Assembly (NCBI RefSeq): GCF_001542625.1
Contig: NZ_CP016279.1
Location: forward strand, 2,046,001 to 2,110,000
DNA: 64,000 nt
Source: Streptomyces griseochromogenes
Lineage (GTDB): Bacteria; Actinomycetota; Actinomycetes; Streptomycetales; Streptomycetaceae
Reading direction: 5' to 3'
The position numbers and the translations under genes are program-made. The notes beneath the pieces are model-generated. The model had not been told where the DNA came from. It was given only the letters and a program-made list of their open reading frames with translations, and made no database searches. The stretch's first letter is position 1. Each line of letters starts with the position of its first letter. This document shows, in pieces, positions 1 to 8,798 of the stretch.

Positions 1-1
1 G

Positions 2-1195
2 CTGGCGGCGGCCGTCGGTATCAGCAGGCAGCACGCCGCCGTCCGCGTCCAGCGGATGAAAGCGCGTCTGGAGACCTCCCGGGGCATCGTGCGGGCCCTG
101 GCCGACGCCTGCCCCGAACTGCGCGAACTGACCGCCCGCTGGCCCGGTCGCCCCGACTCGGTGTGGCGCAAGCGGCTCGCCCGGCACATACGGGGCTGCG
201 GCCACTGCGGCGACGTCCGCGAGCCCGTCGTACCCGCCGAGCGGCTCATCGCCGGGATCGCCCTCGTGCCCGTGCCCGCCGGCTTCACCCTGTCGCTGGC
301 CCTCGGCGGCAAGACGGCGGCCCCGGCCACCACCGCCGGCTGGTCCGCCAAGGTGCTGGGCGCCCTGACCAAGCCCGCCGTGGCCGTGACGGCGAGCGCG
401 ACCCTCGTGGCGGGCGGCGCCTACGTCGTCGTACGCCCCCCTGGCACATCACCCGCACCAACGGCACCGACACCCACAGCGCCCCACACGACCGGCCGGC
501 CCCCGGCCGCCTCGGCATCCCCGCCGCCCTCCCTCTCTCCCACCCCGTCGCCGGCCCGGCGGACGGACGCCTACGGCACGGTCGTCGACGCGGTCGACCG
601 GGCGCCCGCGCCGGACACGCCTCCGGCGGCGCTGCCCCAACGGCCGGAGACCCGCGTGACCAGCACCGGTGGCGCGCACGCCGTCATGAACCACCGCGGG
701 GACAGCGTGACGCTCAGCGGCGAGGGCTATGTGCTGGTCCGCTGGCAGATCTCGCCGCAGCACCGGGCCGGCAGCCTCGTCATGCCGAGCTGGACCGGAC
801 TCAAGGGCAGGCTCTTCCACGTGGCCTCGGGCGGCGGCCGCCGCATGGACGACCCCGTCAGCGCTTCCGACCGGACCGCCACCGGCATGGGCGACTCGGC
901 CGTCGGCTACGCCGTCCCGCCGGCCGGCACCCAGCAGATGTGGCAGAACGAGTACTTCTACCTCGACGGCAGTGTCACCCTCACCTCGAACGAGCGCGGT
1001 GCCGACTACGGCCTGAGCGTCTTCCCGACCACCTGGGACGCCGTGGAGAAGGACATCACGACCGGCCCCGCCCAGGGCGCGAAGCGCTACGGCCTGGTCC
1101 GCGACACCGGCGAGGACTCCGCCCCCGTCCCGCAGTACCTCACCCGCACCACCCCCGCCGACCCGGCGACCGTGCCTCAGCACTCACGCGTGTAG
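2..1195 (+). CDS. sigma-factor-like protein with zinc-finger motif and C-terminal membrane/extracellular part (5' end outside window)
   Basis: The reading frame is already open at base 2, so the start lies outside the window. The first visible residues (AAAVGISRQHAAVRVQRMK) look like the helix-turn-helix of sigma-70 region 4. About 45 residues on is an H-x3-C-x2-C motif (HIRGCGHC), the signature of ZAS-type anti-sigma zinc fingers. A hydrophobic stretch around the KPAVAVTASATLVAGGAYVV segment (bases 370-435) could be a membrane helix. It is followed by a Pro/Thr/Ser-rich linker and a roughly 200-residue domain I do not recognise. This reads as an ECF-like sigma factor fused to its own zinc finger and a membrane-tethered outer domain. 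The last 12 bases overlap the convergent next gene. The fused architecture is inference; the HTH and zinc motif are seen. Confidence 0.65.
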   Translation: MAAAVGISRQHAAVRVQRMKARLETSRGIVRALADACPELRELTARWPGRPDSVWRKRLARHIRGCGHCGDVREPVVPAERLIAGIALVPVPAGFTLSLALGGKTAAPATTAGWSAKVLGALTKPAVAVTASATLVAGGAYVVVRPPGTSPAPTAPTPTAPHTTGRPPAASASPPPSLSPTPSPARRTDAYGTVVDAVDRAPAPDTPPAALPQRPETRVTSTGGAHAVMNHRGDSVTLSGEGYVLVRWQISPQHRAGSLVMPSWTGLKGRLFHVASGGGRRMDDPVSASDRTATGMGDSAVGYAVPPAGTQQMWQNEYFYLDGSVTLTSNERGADYGLSVFPTTWDAVEKDITTGPAQGAKRYGLVRDTGEDSAPVPQYLTRTTPADPATVPQHSRV

Positions 1196-1936
1196 CGCTC
1201 CTCGGGAGTTCGCCGGCCGGCCGCCGTTGCGCAGGGCGTGCAGTGTGTCGATGCGGTTCGTGGTGATCGAGTCGACGCCCAGGTCCAGGAGGCGGCGCAT
1301 GGTGCGGCGGGTGTCCGGGGTCCAGACCGACAGGAGGCAGCCGTCGTGGTGGACGCGGGCCGCCAGGTCCCGGTCGACCAGGGAGAAGCGGTAGTTGAGC
1401 CAGCGGGGACGCACCGCCGCCAGCAGCGCGGGGCGGGGCGGAGCCAGGGTCGTCCAGGTCAGGGCGATCTCGGCGGACGGATCCTCGGCGCGGACGGCGA
1501 GCATGGCCTCGGCGTGCGCGCAGTAGTAGACGCGGTCCTGGGCTCCGGACTGTCGTACGACGTCCATGATCTGCCGCACGGTCCGGCGGTCGACCCGGCC
1601 GCACAGGTCCACCATCACCCGGCTGTCGCCGGTCGCGGTCAGGGCCTCGTCCAGGGTGGGCACTCCGCCCGCCGTGAGCCCGCGCACCTCGTCGGCCGAG
1701 AGCGAGCGCAGGGGACGGTCGTGTTCCCACAGCCGCTTCAGCGTCTCGTCGTGCAGCAGCACGGGGACGCCGTCGCGGGTGAGCCGTACGTCGATCTCCA
1801 CCGCGTCCGCGCCCTGGTCGAGCGCGGAACGCAGTGAGGCGACGGTGTTCTCGCGGAAGCGGTAGGGGTCGCCGCGGTGGGCCACGGCGGTCACGGTCTG
1901 CATGCCCCCCATTGTGGCCATGCGGACCGTGGTCAT
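1184..1936 (-). CDS. glycerophosphodiester phosphodiesterase (GDPD)
   Basis: It hydrolyses glycerophosphodiesters (deacylated phospholipids) to glycerol-3-phosphate plus an alcohol. The family layout is clear: AHRG near the N-terminus, RENT, the metal-binding EIDV, and a VLLHD motif, followed by the rest of a short TIM barrel ending with NRIDTLHAL. At about 240-250 residues it is the length of cytosolic bacterial GDPDs, and no signal peptide is visible, so it should act in the cytoplasm. The start is uncertain: ATG codons at 1936, 1921, 1912 and 1903 are all in frame and none has a good ribosome site. The 1936 start lies 10 bases after the stop of the adenosine deaminase gene, so the two are probably cotranscribed. 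Confidence 0.88.
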   Translation of the reverse strand: MTTVRMATMGGMQTVTAVAHRGDPYRFRENTVASLRSALDQGADAVEIDVRLTRDGVPVLLHDETLKRLWEHDRPLRSLSADEVRGLTAGGVPTLDEALTATGDSRVMVDLCGRVDRRTVRQIMDVVRQSGAQDRVYYCAHAEAMLAVRAEDPSAEIALTWTTLAPPRPALLAAVRPRWLNYRFSLVDRDLAARVHHDGCLLSVWTPDTRRTMRRLLDLGVDSITTNRIDTLHALRNGGRPANSRGALHA

Positions 1937-1946
1937 GGCGCAGGGA

Positions 1947-2984
1947 TCAGGGAGCGAGCCAGTTCGTGGTGTACGTGTCGATCTCCTGGGCGATCCGGGC
2001 CTTGCCCGCCGCGTCCAGGAAGGACGCCTCGACGGCGTTCTTGGCGAGGCCGGCGAGGCCTCGCTCGTCCAGGTCGAGAAGGCGGGCGGCGACCGCGTAC
2101 TCGGTGTTGAGGTCGGTGCCGAACATGGGCGGGTCGTCGGAGTTGATCGTGACCAGAACCCCGGCCGCGGTGAACTCCTTGACCGGGTGCTCGTCCAGGG
2201 TGCGGACCGCGCGGGTGGCGATGTTGGAGGTCGGGCAGACCTCCAGCGGGATGCGGTGCTCGGCGAGGTGGGCGAGCAGCCTGGGGTCCTGGGCGGAACT
2301 GGTGCCGTGCCCGATGCGCTCCGCGCCCAGCTCGGTCAGCGCGTCCCACACCGTCTCGGGTCCTGTCGTCTCCCCGGCGTGCGGGACGGAGTGCAGACCT
2401 GCGGCGATGGCCCGGTCGAAGTACGGCTTGAACTGCGGGCGGGGCACGCCGATCTCGGGCCCGCCGAGCCCGAAGGACACCAGGCCCTCCGGGCGGATCC
2501 GGTCGTCGGTGGCGAGCCGGGCGGTCTCCTCGGCGGACTCCAGACCGGCCTCGCCGGGGATGTCGAAGCACCAGCGCAGCACGGTCCCGAACTCCGCCTC
2601 GGCCGCCTTGCGGGCGTCCTCGATCGCGGCCATGAAGCCCAGCTCGTCGATGCCGCGACGGGTCGAGGAGAACGGGGTGATGGTCAGCTCGGCGTACCGC
2701 ACCTGCTGCCGGGCCAGGTCACGGGCCACCTCGTAGGTCAGCAGCCGCACGTCCTCCGGGGTGCGGATCAGGTCCACGACGGACAGGTACACGTCGATGA
2801 AGTGCGCGAAGTCCGTGAACGTGAAGTAGTCGACCAGCGCCTCGGGGTCGGAGGGGACCTTGGAGTCGGGGTGGCGGGCGGCCAGCTCCGAGACGATGCG
2901 CGGGGAGGCGGAGCCCACGTGGTGGACGTGCAGCTCGGCCTTGGGCAGTCCGGCGATGAAGCTCTGCAGATCGCGGTCGGTCAA
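1947..2984 (-). CDS. adenosine deaminase family protein
   Basis: It deaminates adenosine (or a related purine) to inosine in nucleoside salvage. Metal and catalytic motifs of the family are present: the N-terminal H-x-H (AELHVHH), HAGE with the proton-shuttling Glu, IGHG, and the metal-binding NSDDPP near the C-terminus. The usual HVHLDG is HVHHVGS here, as in a distinct actinobacterial subgroup, so the exact substrate is open. I chose the TTG at 2984 because it follows GGGGAGGA at a normal distance and gives the usual length of about 345 residues. The frame stays open to an ATG at 3134, but the extra N-terminus is low-complexity. A TAGGAT hexamer at 3067-3072 on the minus strand could be the -10 box. 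Confidence 0.88.
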   Translation of the reverse strand: MTDRDLQSFIAGLPKAELHVHHVGSASPRIVSELAARHPDSKVPSDPEALVDYFTFTDFAHFIDVYLSVVDLIRTPEDVRLLTYEVARDLARQQVRYAELTITPFSSTRRGIDELGFMAAIEDARKAAEAEFGTVLRWCFDIPGEAGLESAEETARLATDDRIRPEGLVSFGLGGPEIGVPRPQFKPYFDRAIAAGLHSVPHAGETTGPETVWDALTELGAERIGHGTSSAQDPRLLAHLAEHRIPLEVCPTSNIATRAVRTLDEHPVKEFTAAGVLVTINSDDPPMFGTDLNTEYAVAARLLDLDERGLAGLAKNAVEASFLDAAGKARIAQEIDTYTTNWLAP

Positions 2985-3210
2985 GGGTTCCTCCCCGGGA
3001 ACGGCGCCCGCGGAGCGAGGTCCGTGGTGCGGGCGCGGGTGATCGGCTGATCGATGACTCGGGATCATCCTAGGCCGGGCCCGGCCCGGCACCCGTGGTG
3101 CCCGGGCCTCTCCGACGGGCCCTGCGGGCATCACCGGGGACTCGGGTCGCGGAGCGGCTGAGGCGAGGCCTTAGCATGACCTGACGATCGACCGAGGGGG
3201 GGATGCCGAC

Positions 3211-3948
3211 ATGACGGACCGGACGCAGCCGGGCGCGGGTGAGGGAGCGGGCTTCGACCCGTGGGCGCCGCCCGACAGCAAGCCGTCGCTGGACAAGGGC
3301 GCGCAGCAGCCGGCGCCCGGGCAGCAGCCTCCTGTCCAGGACCAGCAGCCCCCGGTGCGGCCGCCGTCCGTGCACGACCAGGCCACCATGACGTCCCTGC
3401 CCAGCAGCGGCTTCGGCGCGCCCGGCTTCGGGGCGCCCGGCTTCGGCGCACCCGGCGCGGCCCCGGGGCAGGGCTGGAGCGAATCCGCCGTGCCGCCCCC
3501 GCCGGTCGCACCCACCGTCCCCGGCCCGGCGGCGCCGGGCGGGTACGGCTACCCTGCCTTCCCGCAGGGACAGGGGTACGGCTGGGGCGGCGGTATGCCG
3601 ATGGCCCCGCAGAACGGGATGGGCACCGCGGCATTGGTGCTCGGCATCCTGTCCTGCTGTCTGTTCTGCGTCTACGGTGTGCCCTCCCTCGTGCTCGGCG
3701 TCATAGCCGTGGTCCTCGGCGTCAAGGGGAAGAGGCGGGCCGAGCGTGGTGAGGCCACCAACCACGGTCAGGCCCAGGCGGGCTTCGTCACCGGCATCAT
3801 CGGGATCATCCTCAGCCTGGTGGTCATCGCGTTCTTCGTCGTCGCCATCGTCTTCGCCATCAAGGACTCGAAGGACCACGGCACGGACACCGAGCCGTCC
3901 TACAACTCCGCCCCCCGGATCTCCGCACCCGTGCTGACACGGGGCTGA
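3211..3948 (+). CDS. DUF4190-type Pro-rich membrane protein
   Basis: The first about 130 residues are Pro/Gln/Gly-rich and disordered, with three tandem GFGAP repeats (a 15-base unit repeated near 3412-3456). The C-terminal part has two closely spaced hydrophobic helices (AALVLGILSCCLFCVYGVP onwards, and FVTGIIGIILSLVVIAFFVV), the DUF4190 arrangement, with an NHGQAQAG turn between them. Topology is probably a cytoplasmic Pro-rich tail and a two-helix anchor. The function of the family is unknown. The ATG is preceded by a GAGGGGGGG tract. It stands alone, closed by the strong hairpin at 3960-4008. Confidence 0.85.
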   Translation: MTDRTQPGAGEGAGFDPWAPPDSKPSLDKGAQQPAPGQQPPVQDQQPPVRPPSVHDQATMTSLPSSGFGAPGFGAPGFGAPGAAPGQGWSESAVPPPPVAPTVPGPAAPGGYGYPAFPQGQGYGWGGGMPMAPQNGMGTAALVLGILSCCLFCVYGVPSLVLGVIAVVLGVKGKRRAERGEATNHGQAQAGFVTGIIGIILSLVVIAFFVVAIVFAIKDSKDHGTDTEPSYNSAPRISAPVLTRG

Positions 3949-3959
3949 CCCCGGCCCAC

Positions 3960-4008
3960 GCGGCCCACCCGCTCGCCTCCCCCCCCGCGGTGCGAGCGGG
4001 CGGGCCGC
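3960..4008. terminator. bidirectional intrinsic terminator
   Basis: A 17-bp inverted repeat (3960-3976 against 3992-4008, one mismatch) with a C-rich 15-base loop lies exactly between two convergent genes, so it can serve both. Confidence 0.8.
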
Positions 4009-4010
4009 TG

Positions 4011-4598
4011 TCATACGCGCCGCAGCCGCTCCCGCGCCTCCATCAGTGCGAAGCCCAGCAGGTTCGGCCCGCGCCAGCGCTCGGGGTCCGCGGACGCCTC
4101 GTCGTCCGCGGCGAGGCCGATGCCCCACACCCGGTCCAGAGGGCTCGCCTCGACCAGGACCCGGTCACCGGTGTCCAGCAGGAACCCCCGCAGGCCGTCG
4201 TCCGACGCGAACTTGTGGACGCTGCCCTCGACGACGATTCCGAAGCGCTCCCGCTCCCATATCTCCTCGTCGAAGTCACGGACCAGCCGCCCCGCCTTCT
4301 TCGCCGCGGCCGGATGCTCCGCCGCCAGCACCCGGCGCTCGGCCTCGGCGTCCCCGAACAGCCGTGCCTTGCCGGCCATCATCCAGTGCTCGGCCGTCGC
4401 ATACCGCACACCGTCCACCACGAACGGTGACGGCCACCACTGACTCAGACAGCTCGCGCCGATCCGGCCGTCCGGCCGCGGCCGGTGCCCCCAGAAGTGC
4501 AGATACCTGATCCGGGCACCCGCCCGGACCTCCCTGATCAGGGCTTCCGCCCCGTCGATCTTCCCCATGCACGCGAGTCTGGCACGCACCACTGACAC
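4011..4598 (-). CDS. NADAR family protein (YbiA/DUF1768-like)
   Basis: NADAR proteins act on ADP-ribose or riboflavin-intermediate N-glycosides. Visible signatures are the N-terminal FWGH, the Trp/Phe block LSQWWPSPFVVDG, ATAEHWMMAGKARLF (the AEHxxMxxKA motif of the family), VWGIGL and a C-terminal NLLGFALMEARE. The length of about 185-193 residues fits. The start is not certain: GTG at 4598, GTG at 4592 (GGAG five bases upstream) and ATG at 4568 are all in frame. NADAR proteins occur both in riboflavin damage repair and as reversers of ADP-ribosylation in toxin or defence settings. No partner gene is next to it here, so a housekeeping role is more likely. Confidence 0.87.
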   Translation of the reverse strand: MSVVRARLACMGKIDGAEALIREVRAGARIRYLHFWGHRPRPDGRIGASCLSQWWPSPFVVDGVRYATAEHWMMAGKARLFGDAEAERRVLAAEHPAAAKKAGRLVRDFDEEIWERERFGIVVEGSVHKFASDDGLRGFLLDTGDRVLVEASPLDRVWGIGLAADDEASADPERWRGPNLLGFALMEARERLRRV

Positions 4599-4661
4599 TC
4601 CGTCCGTCCTTTTCCTCGCCGACTCGACATCTGGTCGACAGATTTCGTCGCGTAACCAAAA

Positions 4662-4697
4662 GGCAACAACGGAATCACTTGTTGGAGGCTTGTTGCT
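4662..4697. promoter_or_regulatory. TTGTTG repeat cluster, candidate operator of the polyamine operon
   Basis: CAACAA (4664-4669) and TTGTTG (4679-4684) form an inverted repeat, and a second TTGTTG (4690-4695) lies 11 bases further, one helical turn away. The cluster sits about 85-115 bases upstream of the aldehyde dehydrogenase start. The second TTGTTG has TCAAAT 18 bases downstream (4714-4719), so it could double as a -35 box. The regulator is unknown; the PucR-type gene at 19598 is one candidate. Confidence 0.4.
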
Positions 4698-4777
4698 CTG
4701 TCAGGATCGGCACTCAAATCGAGCTGGAGCTACGCCACCCACCCCCCGGGACGGGGCGAACGGCGGAGGAGAGCGAC

Positions 4778-6313
4778 ATGCACAACCCGGGCACCGCCAC
4801 CCCGGAACGATTTCCCGCGCAGGAGCGCTTCGCGGACGGCGCGCAGTTCATCGCGGGCCGGCTGACGAAGGGCACCTCGGGCCGTACCCACGCCGTGGTC
4901 GACCCGGCCACCGGCGAGGAGGTGTACACCTACGAGCTGGCCGGCCCCGACGACGTCGACGCGGCCGTGGCCGCCGCGCGCGATGCCTTCCCGGGCTGGG
5001 CCTCGGCCACCCCCGGCGAGCGCTCCGAGGCCCTGCACCGGTTCGCCGCGGTCCTCGCCGAGCGTGCGGAGGACTTCGCCCGCGCGGAATCCCTGCAGTG
5101 CGGCAAGCCGCTGAAGCTGACCCGCGAGTTCGACGTGCCGGGCACCATCGACAACACCGCCTTCTTCGCGGGCGCGGCCCGGCATCTGCAGGGGCAGTCC
5201 GCCGGTGAGTACTCGGGCGACCACACGTCGTACGTCCGGCGCGAGCCCATCGGGGTCGTCGGGTCGATCGCGCCCTGGAACTACCCCCTGCAGATGGCCG
5301 CCTGGAAGATCCTCCCGGCGATCGCCGCGGGCAACACCATCGTGCTCAAGCCCGCCGAGCTGACCCCGCTGACCTCGCTGCTGTTCGCGCAGGCCGCCAC
5401 GGATGCCGGCATCCCGGACGGCGTGATCAACATCGTCACCGGGACCGGCAAGGAGGCCGGCGAGCGCCTCGTCGGGCATCCCGACGTGGCCATGACCTCC
5501 TTCACCGGGTCCACCGCGGTCGGCAAGCGGGTCGCCGAGGTCGCCACCGCCACCGTCAAGCGGCTCCACCTGGAACTGGGCGGCAAGGCTCCCTTCGTCG
5601 TCTTCGACGACGCCGACCTGGAGGCCGCCGTCAACGGCGCGGTCGCGGGCTCCCTCATCAACACCGGGCAGGACTGCACGGCCGCCACGCGCGCGTATGT
5701 GCAGCGGCCGCTGTACGAGGCGTTCGTGGAGCGCACGGCCGCCCTGATGGAGACCGTGCGGATCGGCGACCCGTTCGCCGCGGGCACCGACCTCGGCCCG
5801 CTGATCTCGCACGTCCAACGCGACCGCGTGGCCGGTTTCGTGGACCGTGCGCGCGCCTACGCGCGCGTGGTGACCGGCGGCGAGGCCCCGCAGGGGGATC
5901 TCAGGGACGGCGCCTACTACCGGCCCACCCTCGTCGCCGACGCCGCCCAGGACAGCGAGATCGTCCAGTCCGAGATCTTCGGCCCGGTATTGGTCGTACT
6001 GCCGTTCGATGCGGATGAGGAAGGCATTCGGCTGGCCAACGACACCCCGTACGGCCTCGCGGCCTCCGCGTGGAGCAGCAACGTCTACCGGGCGAACCGC
6101 GCCACCCGCGAGATCAAGGCGGGCTGCGTGTGGATCAACGACCACATCCCGATCATCAGTGAGATGCCGCACGGCGGCTACAAGGCCTCCGGCTTCGGCA
6201 AGGACATGTCGGCGTACTCATTCGAGGAGTACACGCAGGTCAAACACGTAATGTTCGACAACACCGCGGTGGCCGCGAAGGACTGGCACCGCACCGTCTT
6301 CGGGGACCGCTAG
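4778..6313 (+). CDS. aminobutyraldehyde dehydrogenase-like aldehyde dehydrogenase
   Basis: An NAD(P)-dependent aldehyde dehydrogenase of 511 residues. Seen directly: the catalytic Cys300 in GQDCTAATRA, the general base Glu266 in LELGGKAPF, the FTGS cofactor loop and the PWNYPLQMA substrate/cofactor block. Next to a putrescine importer and an amine oxidase, the likely substrate is 4-aminobutanal (or its gamma-glutamyl form), giving GABA in the putrescine pathway. I start it at the ATG preceded by GGAGGA seven bases upstream; the frame is open about 33 codons further upstream but without a ribosome site. It is the first gene of a run reaching at least to 11983. The substrate is inferred from neighbours; betaine aldehyde is the main alternative. 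Confidence 0.88.
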   Translation: MHNPGTATPERFPAQERFADGAQFIAGRLTKGTSGRTHAVVDPATGEEVYTYELAGPDDVDAAVAAARDAFPGWASATPGERSEALHRFAAVLAERAEDFARAESLQCGKPLKLTREFDVPGTIDNTAFFAGAARHLQGQSAGEYSGDHTSYVRREPIGVVGSIAPWNYPLQMAAWKILPAIAAGNTIVLKPAELTPLTSLLFAQAATDAGIPDGVINIVTGTGKEAGERLVGHPDVAMTSFTGSTAVGKRVAEVATATVKRLHLELGGKAPFVVFDDADLEAAVNGAVAGSLINTGQDCTAATRAYVQRPLYEAFVERTAALMETVRIGDPFAAGTDLGPLISHVQRDRVAGFVDRARAYARVVTGGEAPQGDLRDGAYYRPTLVADAAQDSEIVQSEIFGPVLVVLPFDADEEGIRLANDTPYGLAASAWSSNVYRANRATREIKAGCVWINDHIPIISEMPHGGYKASGFGKDMSAYSFEEYTQVKHVMFDNTAVAAKDWHRTVFGDR

Positions 6314-6367
6314 AAACAACGATCCGGCCGCCGACCAGGCCGAACCTCCCGAAAGGGCACCACGCGC

Positions 6368-7615
6368 ATGGAGCAGTACGAGCCCGACCGCCTGACCCCG
6401 GCCGAAGCGGCCGCCATGCGGCGCAGCCTGCGCAGCGGCCGGGCCGCCATGACCCGGCGGTCGCTGCTGCGCGCCTCCGCCGGCGGCGCGCTCACGGTCG
6501 GCGGCCTCGGGGCGCTGAGCGCCTGCGGCATCCCCGCGGCGACCAAGACGCAGGGCGGCGTGTCCGCCGACGACCACTCGGCCAAGGAGAAGACCGTCAA
6601 CTTCTCCAACTGGCCCGAGTACATCGACGTGGACGACAAGGGCAAGCACCATCCCACGCTCGACGCGTTCGCCCGGCGGACCGGCATCCAGGTCAAGTAC
6701 ACCGAGGACATCAACGACAACGACGAATTCTTCGGCAAGATCCAGCCGCAGCTCGCCGCCGGCCAGGACACCGGCCGCGACCTCATCGTGCTCACCGACT
6801 GGCTGGCCGCCCGCATGATCCGGCTGGGGTACGTCCAGAAACTGGACGCGTCCAACCTGCCGAATGCCTTCGCCAACCTGTCGGACCAGTTCCGCGACCC
6901 CGACTGGGACCCGGGCCGTGCCTACTCCTACCCCTGGCAGGGCATCTCGACGGTCATCGCGTACAACAAGAAGGCGCTCGACGGCATCGAGGTGAAGTCG
7001 GTCTCCGACCTGCTGGACAACCCCAAGCTCAAGGGCCGCGTCGGTTTCCTCACCGAGATGCGCGACAGCATCGGCATGACCATGCTCGACATGGGCAAGG
7101 ACCCGGCGAAGTTCAGCGACGACGACTTCGACGCGGTGATCGCCCGCCTCCAGAAGGCGGTCGACCGCGGCCAGATCCGCCGCTTCACCGGCAACGACTA
7201 CACGTCCGACCTCGCCAAGGGCGACTTCGCCGCGTGCATCGCCTGGGGCGGCGACGTCGTCCAGCTCCAGGCGGACAGCCCGGACGTCGGCTACGTGATC
7301 CCGGGCAGCGGCTACATGACCTCGACCGACAACATGCTGATCCCCAACAAGGCGCGTCACAAGACGAACGCCGAGCGGCTCATCGACTACTTCTACGAGC
7401 TTCAGCCCGCGGCCGAGCTCGCCGCCTACATCAACTACGTGAGCCCGGTCGCCGGGGTGGCGCCCCATCTCGCGAAGATAGACAAGTCGGCGGCGAGCAA
7501 TCCGCTGATCATTCCCGACAAGGCCATGCAGGCCAGGTCCCATGCCTTCCGCGCCCTGACGCAGAAGGAAGAGACGGCCTACCAGCAGAAGTTCTCGAAG
7601 CTCACAGGGGCGTGA
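6368..7615 (+). CDS. potD: spermidine/putrescine ABC transporter, substrate-binding lipoprotein
   Basis: The extracellular polyamine-binding component of an ABC importer. The N-terminus has a twin-arginine signal (TRRSLLRA, Arg30-Arg31) and a lipobox LSAC with the lipidated Cys53, so it should be exported by Tat and anchored in the membrane. The mature part reads like PotD: FSNWPEYIDVD, YPWQGISTVIAYNKKAL, and a C-terminal FRALTQKEETAYQQKF helix. The first of four transporter genes, separated by 54 bases from the aldehyde dehydrogenase and by 5 bases from the ATPase gene. Whether putrescine, spermidine or another amine binds cannot be read from sequence. Confidence 0.9.
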   Translation: MEQYEPDRLTPAEAAAMRRSLRSGRAAMTRRSLLRASAGGALTVGGLGALSACGIPAATKTQGGVSADDHSAKEKTVNFSNWPEYIDVDDKGKHHPTLDAFARRTGIQVKYTEDINDNDEFFGKIQPQLAAGQDTGRDLIVLTDWLAARMIRLGYVQKLDASNLPNAFANLSDQFRDPDWDPGRAYSYPWQGISTVIAYNKKALDGIEVKSVSDLLDNPKLKGRVGFLTEMRDSIGMTMLDMGKDPAKFSDDDFDAVIARLQKAVDRGQIRRFTGNDYTSDLAKGDFAACIAWGGDVVQLQADSPDVGYVIPGSGYMTSTDNMLIPNKARHKTNAERLIDYFYELQPAAELAAYINYVSPVAGVAPHLAKIDKSAASNPLIIPDKAMQARSHAFRALTQKEETAYQQKFSKLTGA

Positions 7616-7620
7616 CGACG

Positions 7621-8796
7621 ATGACGACGAAAGACACCAGCGGCGACGTCCGCCTCTCCGGTATCGGCAAGACCTACGACAACGGCTTCACCGCCGTACA
7701 CCCGCTGGACCTGACCGTGCCGCAGGGCTCCTTCTTCGCCCTGCTCGGCGCCTCCGGCTGCGGCAAGACGACCACCCTGCGCATGATCGCGGGTCTGGAG
7801 GAGCCGACGAGCGGCACCGTGTACCTCGGCGACCAGGAGGTCACCCACCTGCCGCCGTACAAGCGGCCGGTCAACACGGTCTTCCAGTCCTACGCCCTCT
7901 TCCCGCACCTCGACATCTTCGAGAACGTCGCCTTCGGGCTGCGCCGGCGCGGCATCAAGAGCGTGAAGAAGCAGGTGGAGGAGATGCTGGAGCTTGTCCA
8001 GCTCGGCGAGCAGGCGCGCAAGAAGCCGCACCAGCTCTCCGGCGGCCAGCAGCAGCGTGTCGCCGTCGCTCGCGCGCTGATCAACCACCCGAAGGTGCTC
8101 CTGCTCGACGAGCCGCTCGGCGCCCTCGACCTCAAGCTGCGCCGCCAGATGCAGCTGGAGCTCAAGCGCATCCAGACCGAGGTCGGCATCACCTTCGTCC
8201 ATGTCACGCACGACCAGGAGGAGGCCATGACGATGGCCGACACGGTCGCCGTGATGAACGCGGGCCGCGTCGAGCAGCTCGGCTCGCCCACCGACCTCTA
8301 CGAGAACCCGCAGACCACCTTCGTCGCGAACTTCCTCGGCACCTCCAACCTCATCGAGGCCGAGGTCGACTCCAAGAGCGGCGACGACATCGTCCTGAAG
8401 GCGGGCGGCGGCAAGCTGGTGCTGGCGCAGGCGCGATGTTCCGCCCCGGCGAAGACCGGCGGCAAGGTGCTGGTCGGCATCCGTCCCGAGAAGATCTCCC
8501 TCACCCACGCCGACGACGCCGACTCCATCCCCGAGGGCCGCAACCGCCTCACCGGCAAGATCGCCGACGCCAGCTTCATCGGTGTCTCCACGCAGTACGT
8601 GATCGACACCCCGGTCTGCGACGAGTTCGCGGTCTACGTCCAGAACGTCGAGCGCGACGGCCGGCTCGTCCCCGGGGCCGAGGTCGTCCTGCACTGGAGC
8701 CCGGCCCACACCTTCGGCCTGGACGCGGCCCAGTCCCTGCTTGCTGGGACAGTGGGCTCCGCCGGCGTGGAGACCGTCGAGGAAGAGGCCGCGTAG
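7621..8796 (+). CDS. potA: spermidine/putrescine ABC transporter, ATP-binding protein
   Basis: The cytoplasmic ATPase of the importer, 391 residues. Walker [10 protein letters not shown] at about residues 43-51, Q-loop in FQSYALFPH, signature LSGGQQQR near 139, Walker B LLLLDEP near 160, and the H-loop in VTHDQEEA. The C-terminal about 140 residues form the TOBE regulatory domain typical of PotA. I prefer ATG 7621, with AGGGG ten bases upstream; an in-frame GTG at 7612 overlaps the potD stop and would leave no room for a ribosome site. It runs on to the first permease after two bases, so the genes are translationally coupled. Confidence 0.93.
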   Translation: MTTKDTSGDVRLSGIGKTYDNGFTAVHPLDLTVPQGSFFALLGASGCGKTTTLRMIAGLEEPTSGTVYLGDQEVTHLPPYKRPVNTVFQSYALFPHLDIFENVAFGLRRRGIKSVKKQVEEMLELVQLGEQARKKPHQLSGGQQQRVAVARALINHPKVLLLDEPLGALDLKLRRQMQLELKRIQTEVGITFVHVTHDQEEAMTMADTVAVMNAGRVEQLGSPTDLYENPQTTFVANFLGTSNLIEAEVDSKSGDDIVLKAGGGKLVLAQARCSAPAKTGGKVLVGIRPEKISLTHADDADSIPEGRNRLTGKIADASFIGVSTQYVIDTPVCDEFAVYVQNVERDGRLVPGAEVVLHWSPAHTFGLDAAQSLLAGTVGSAGVETVEEEAA

Positions 8797-8798
8797 AC

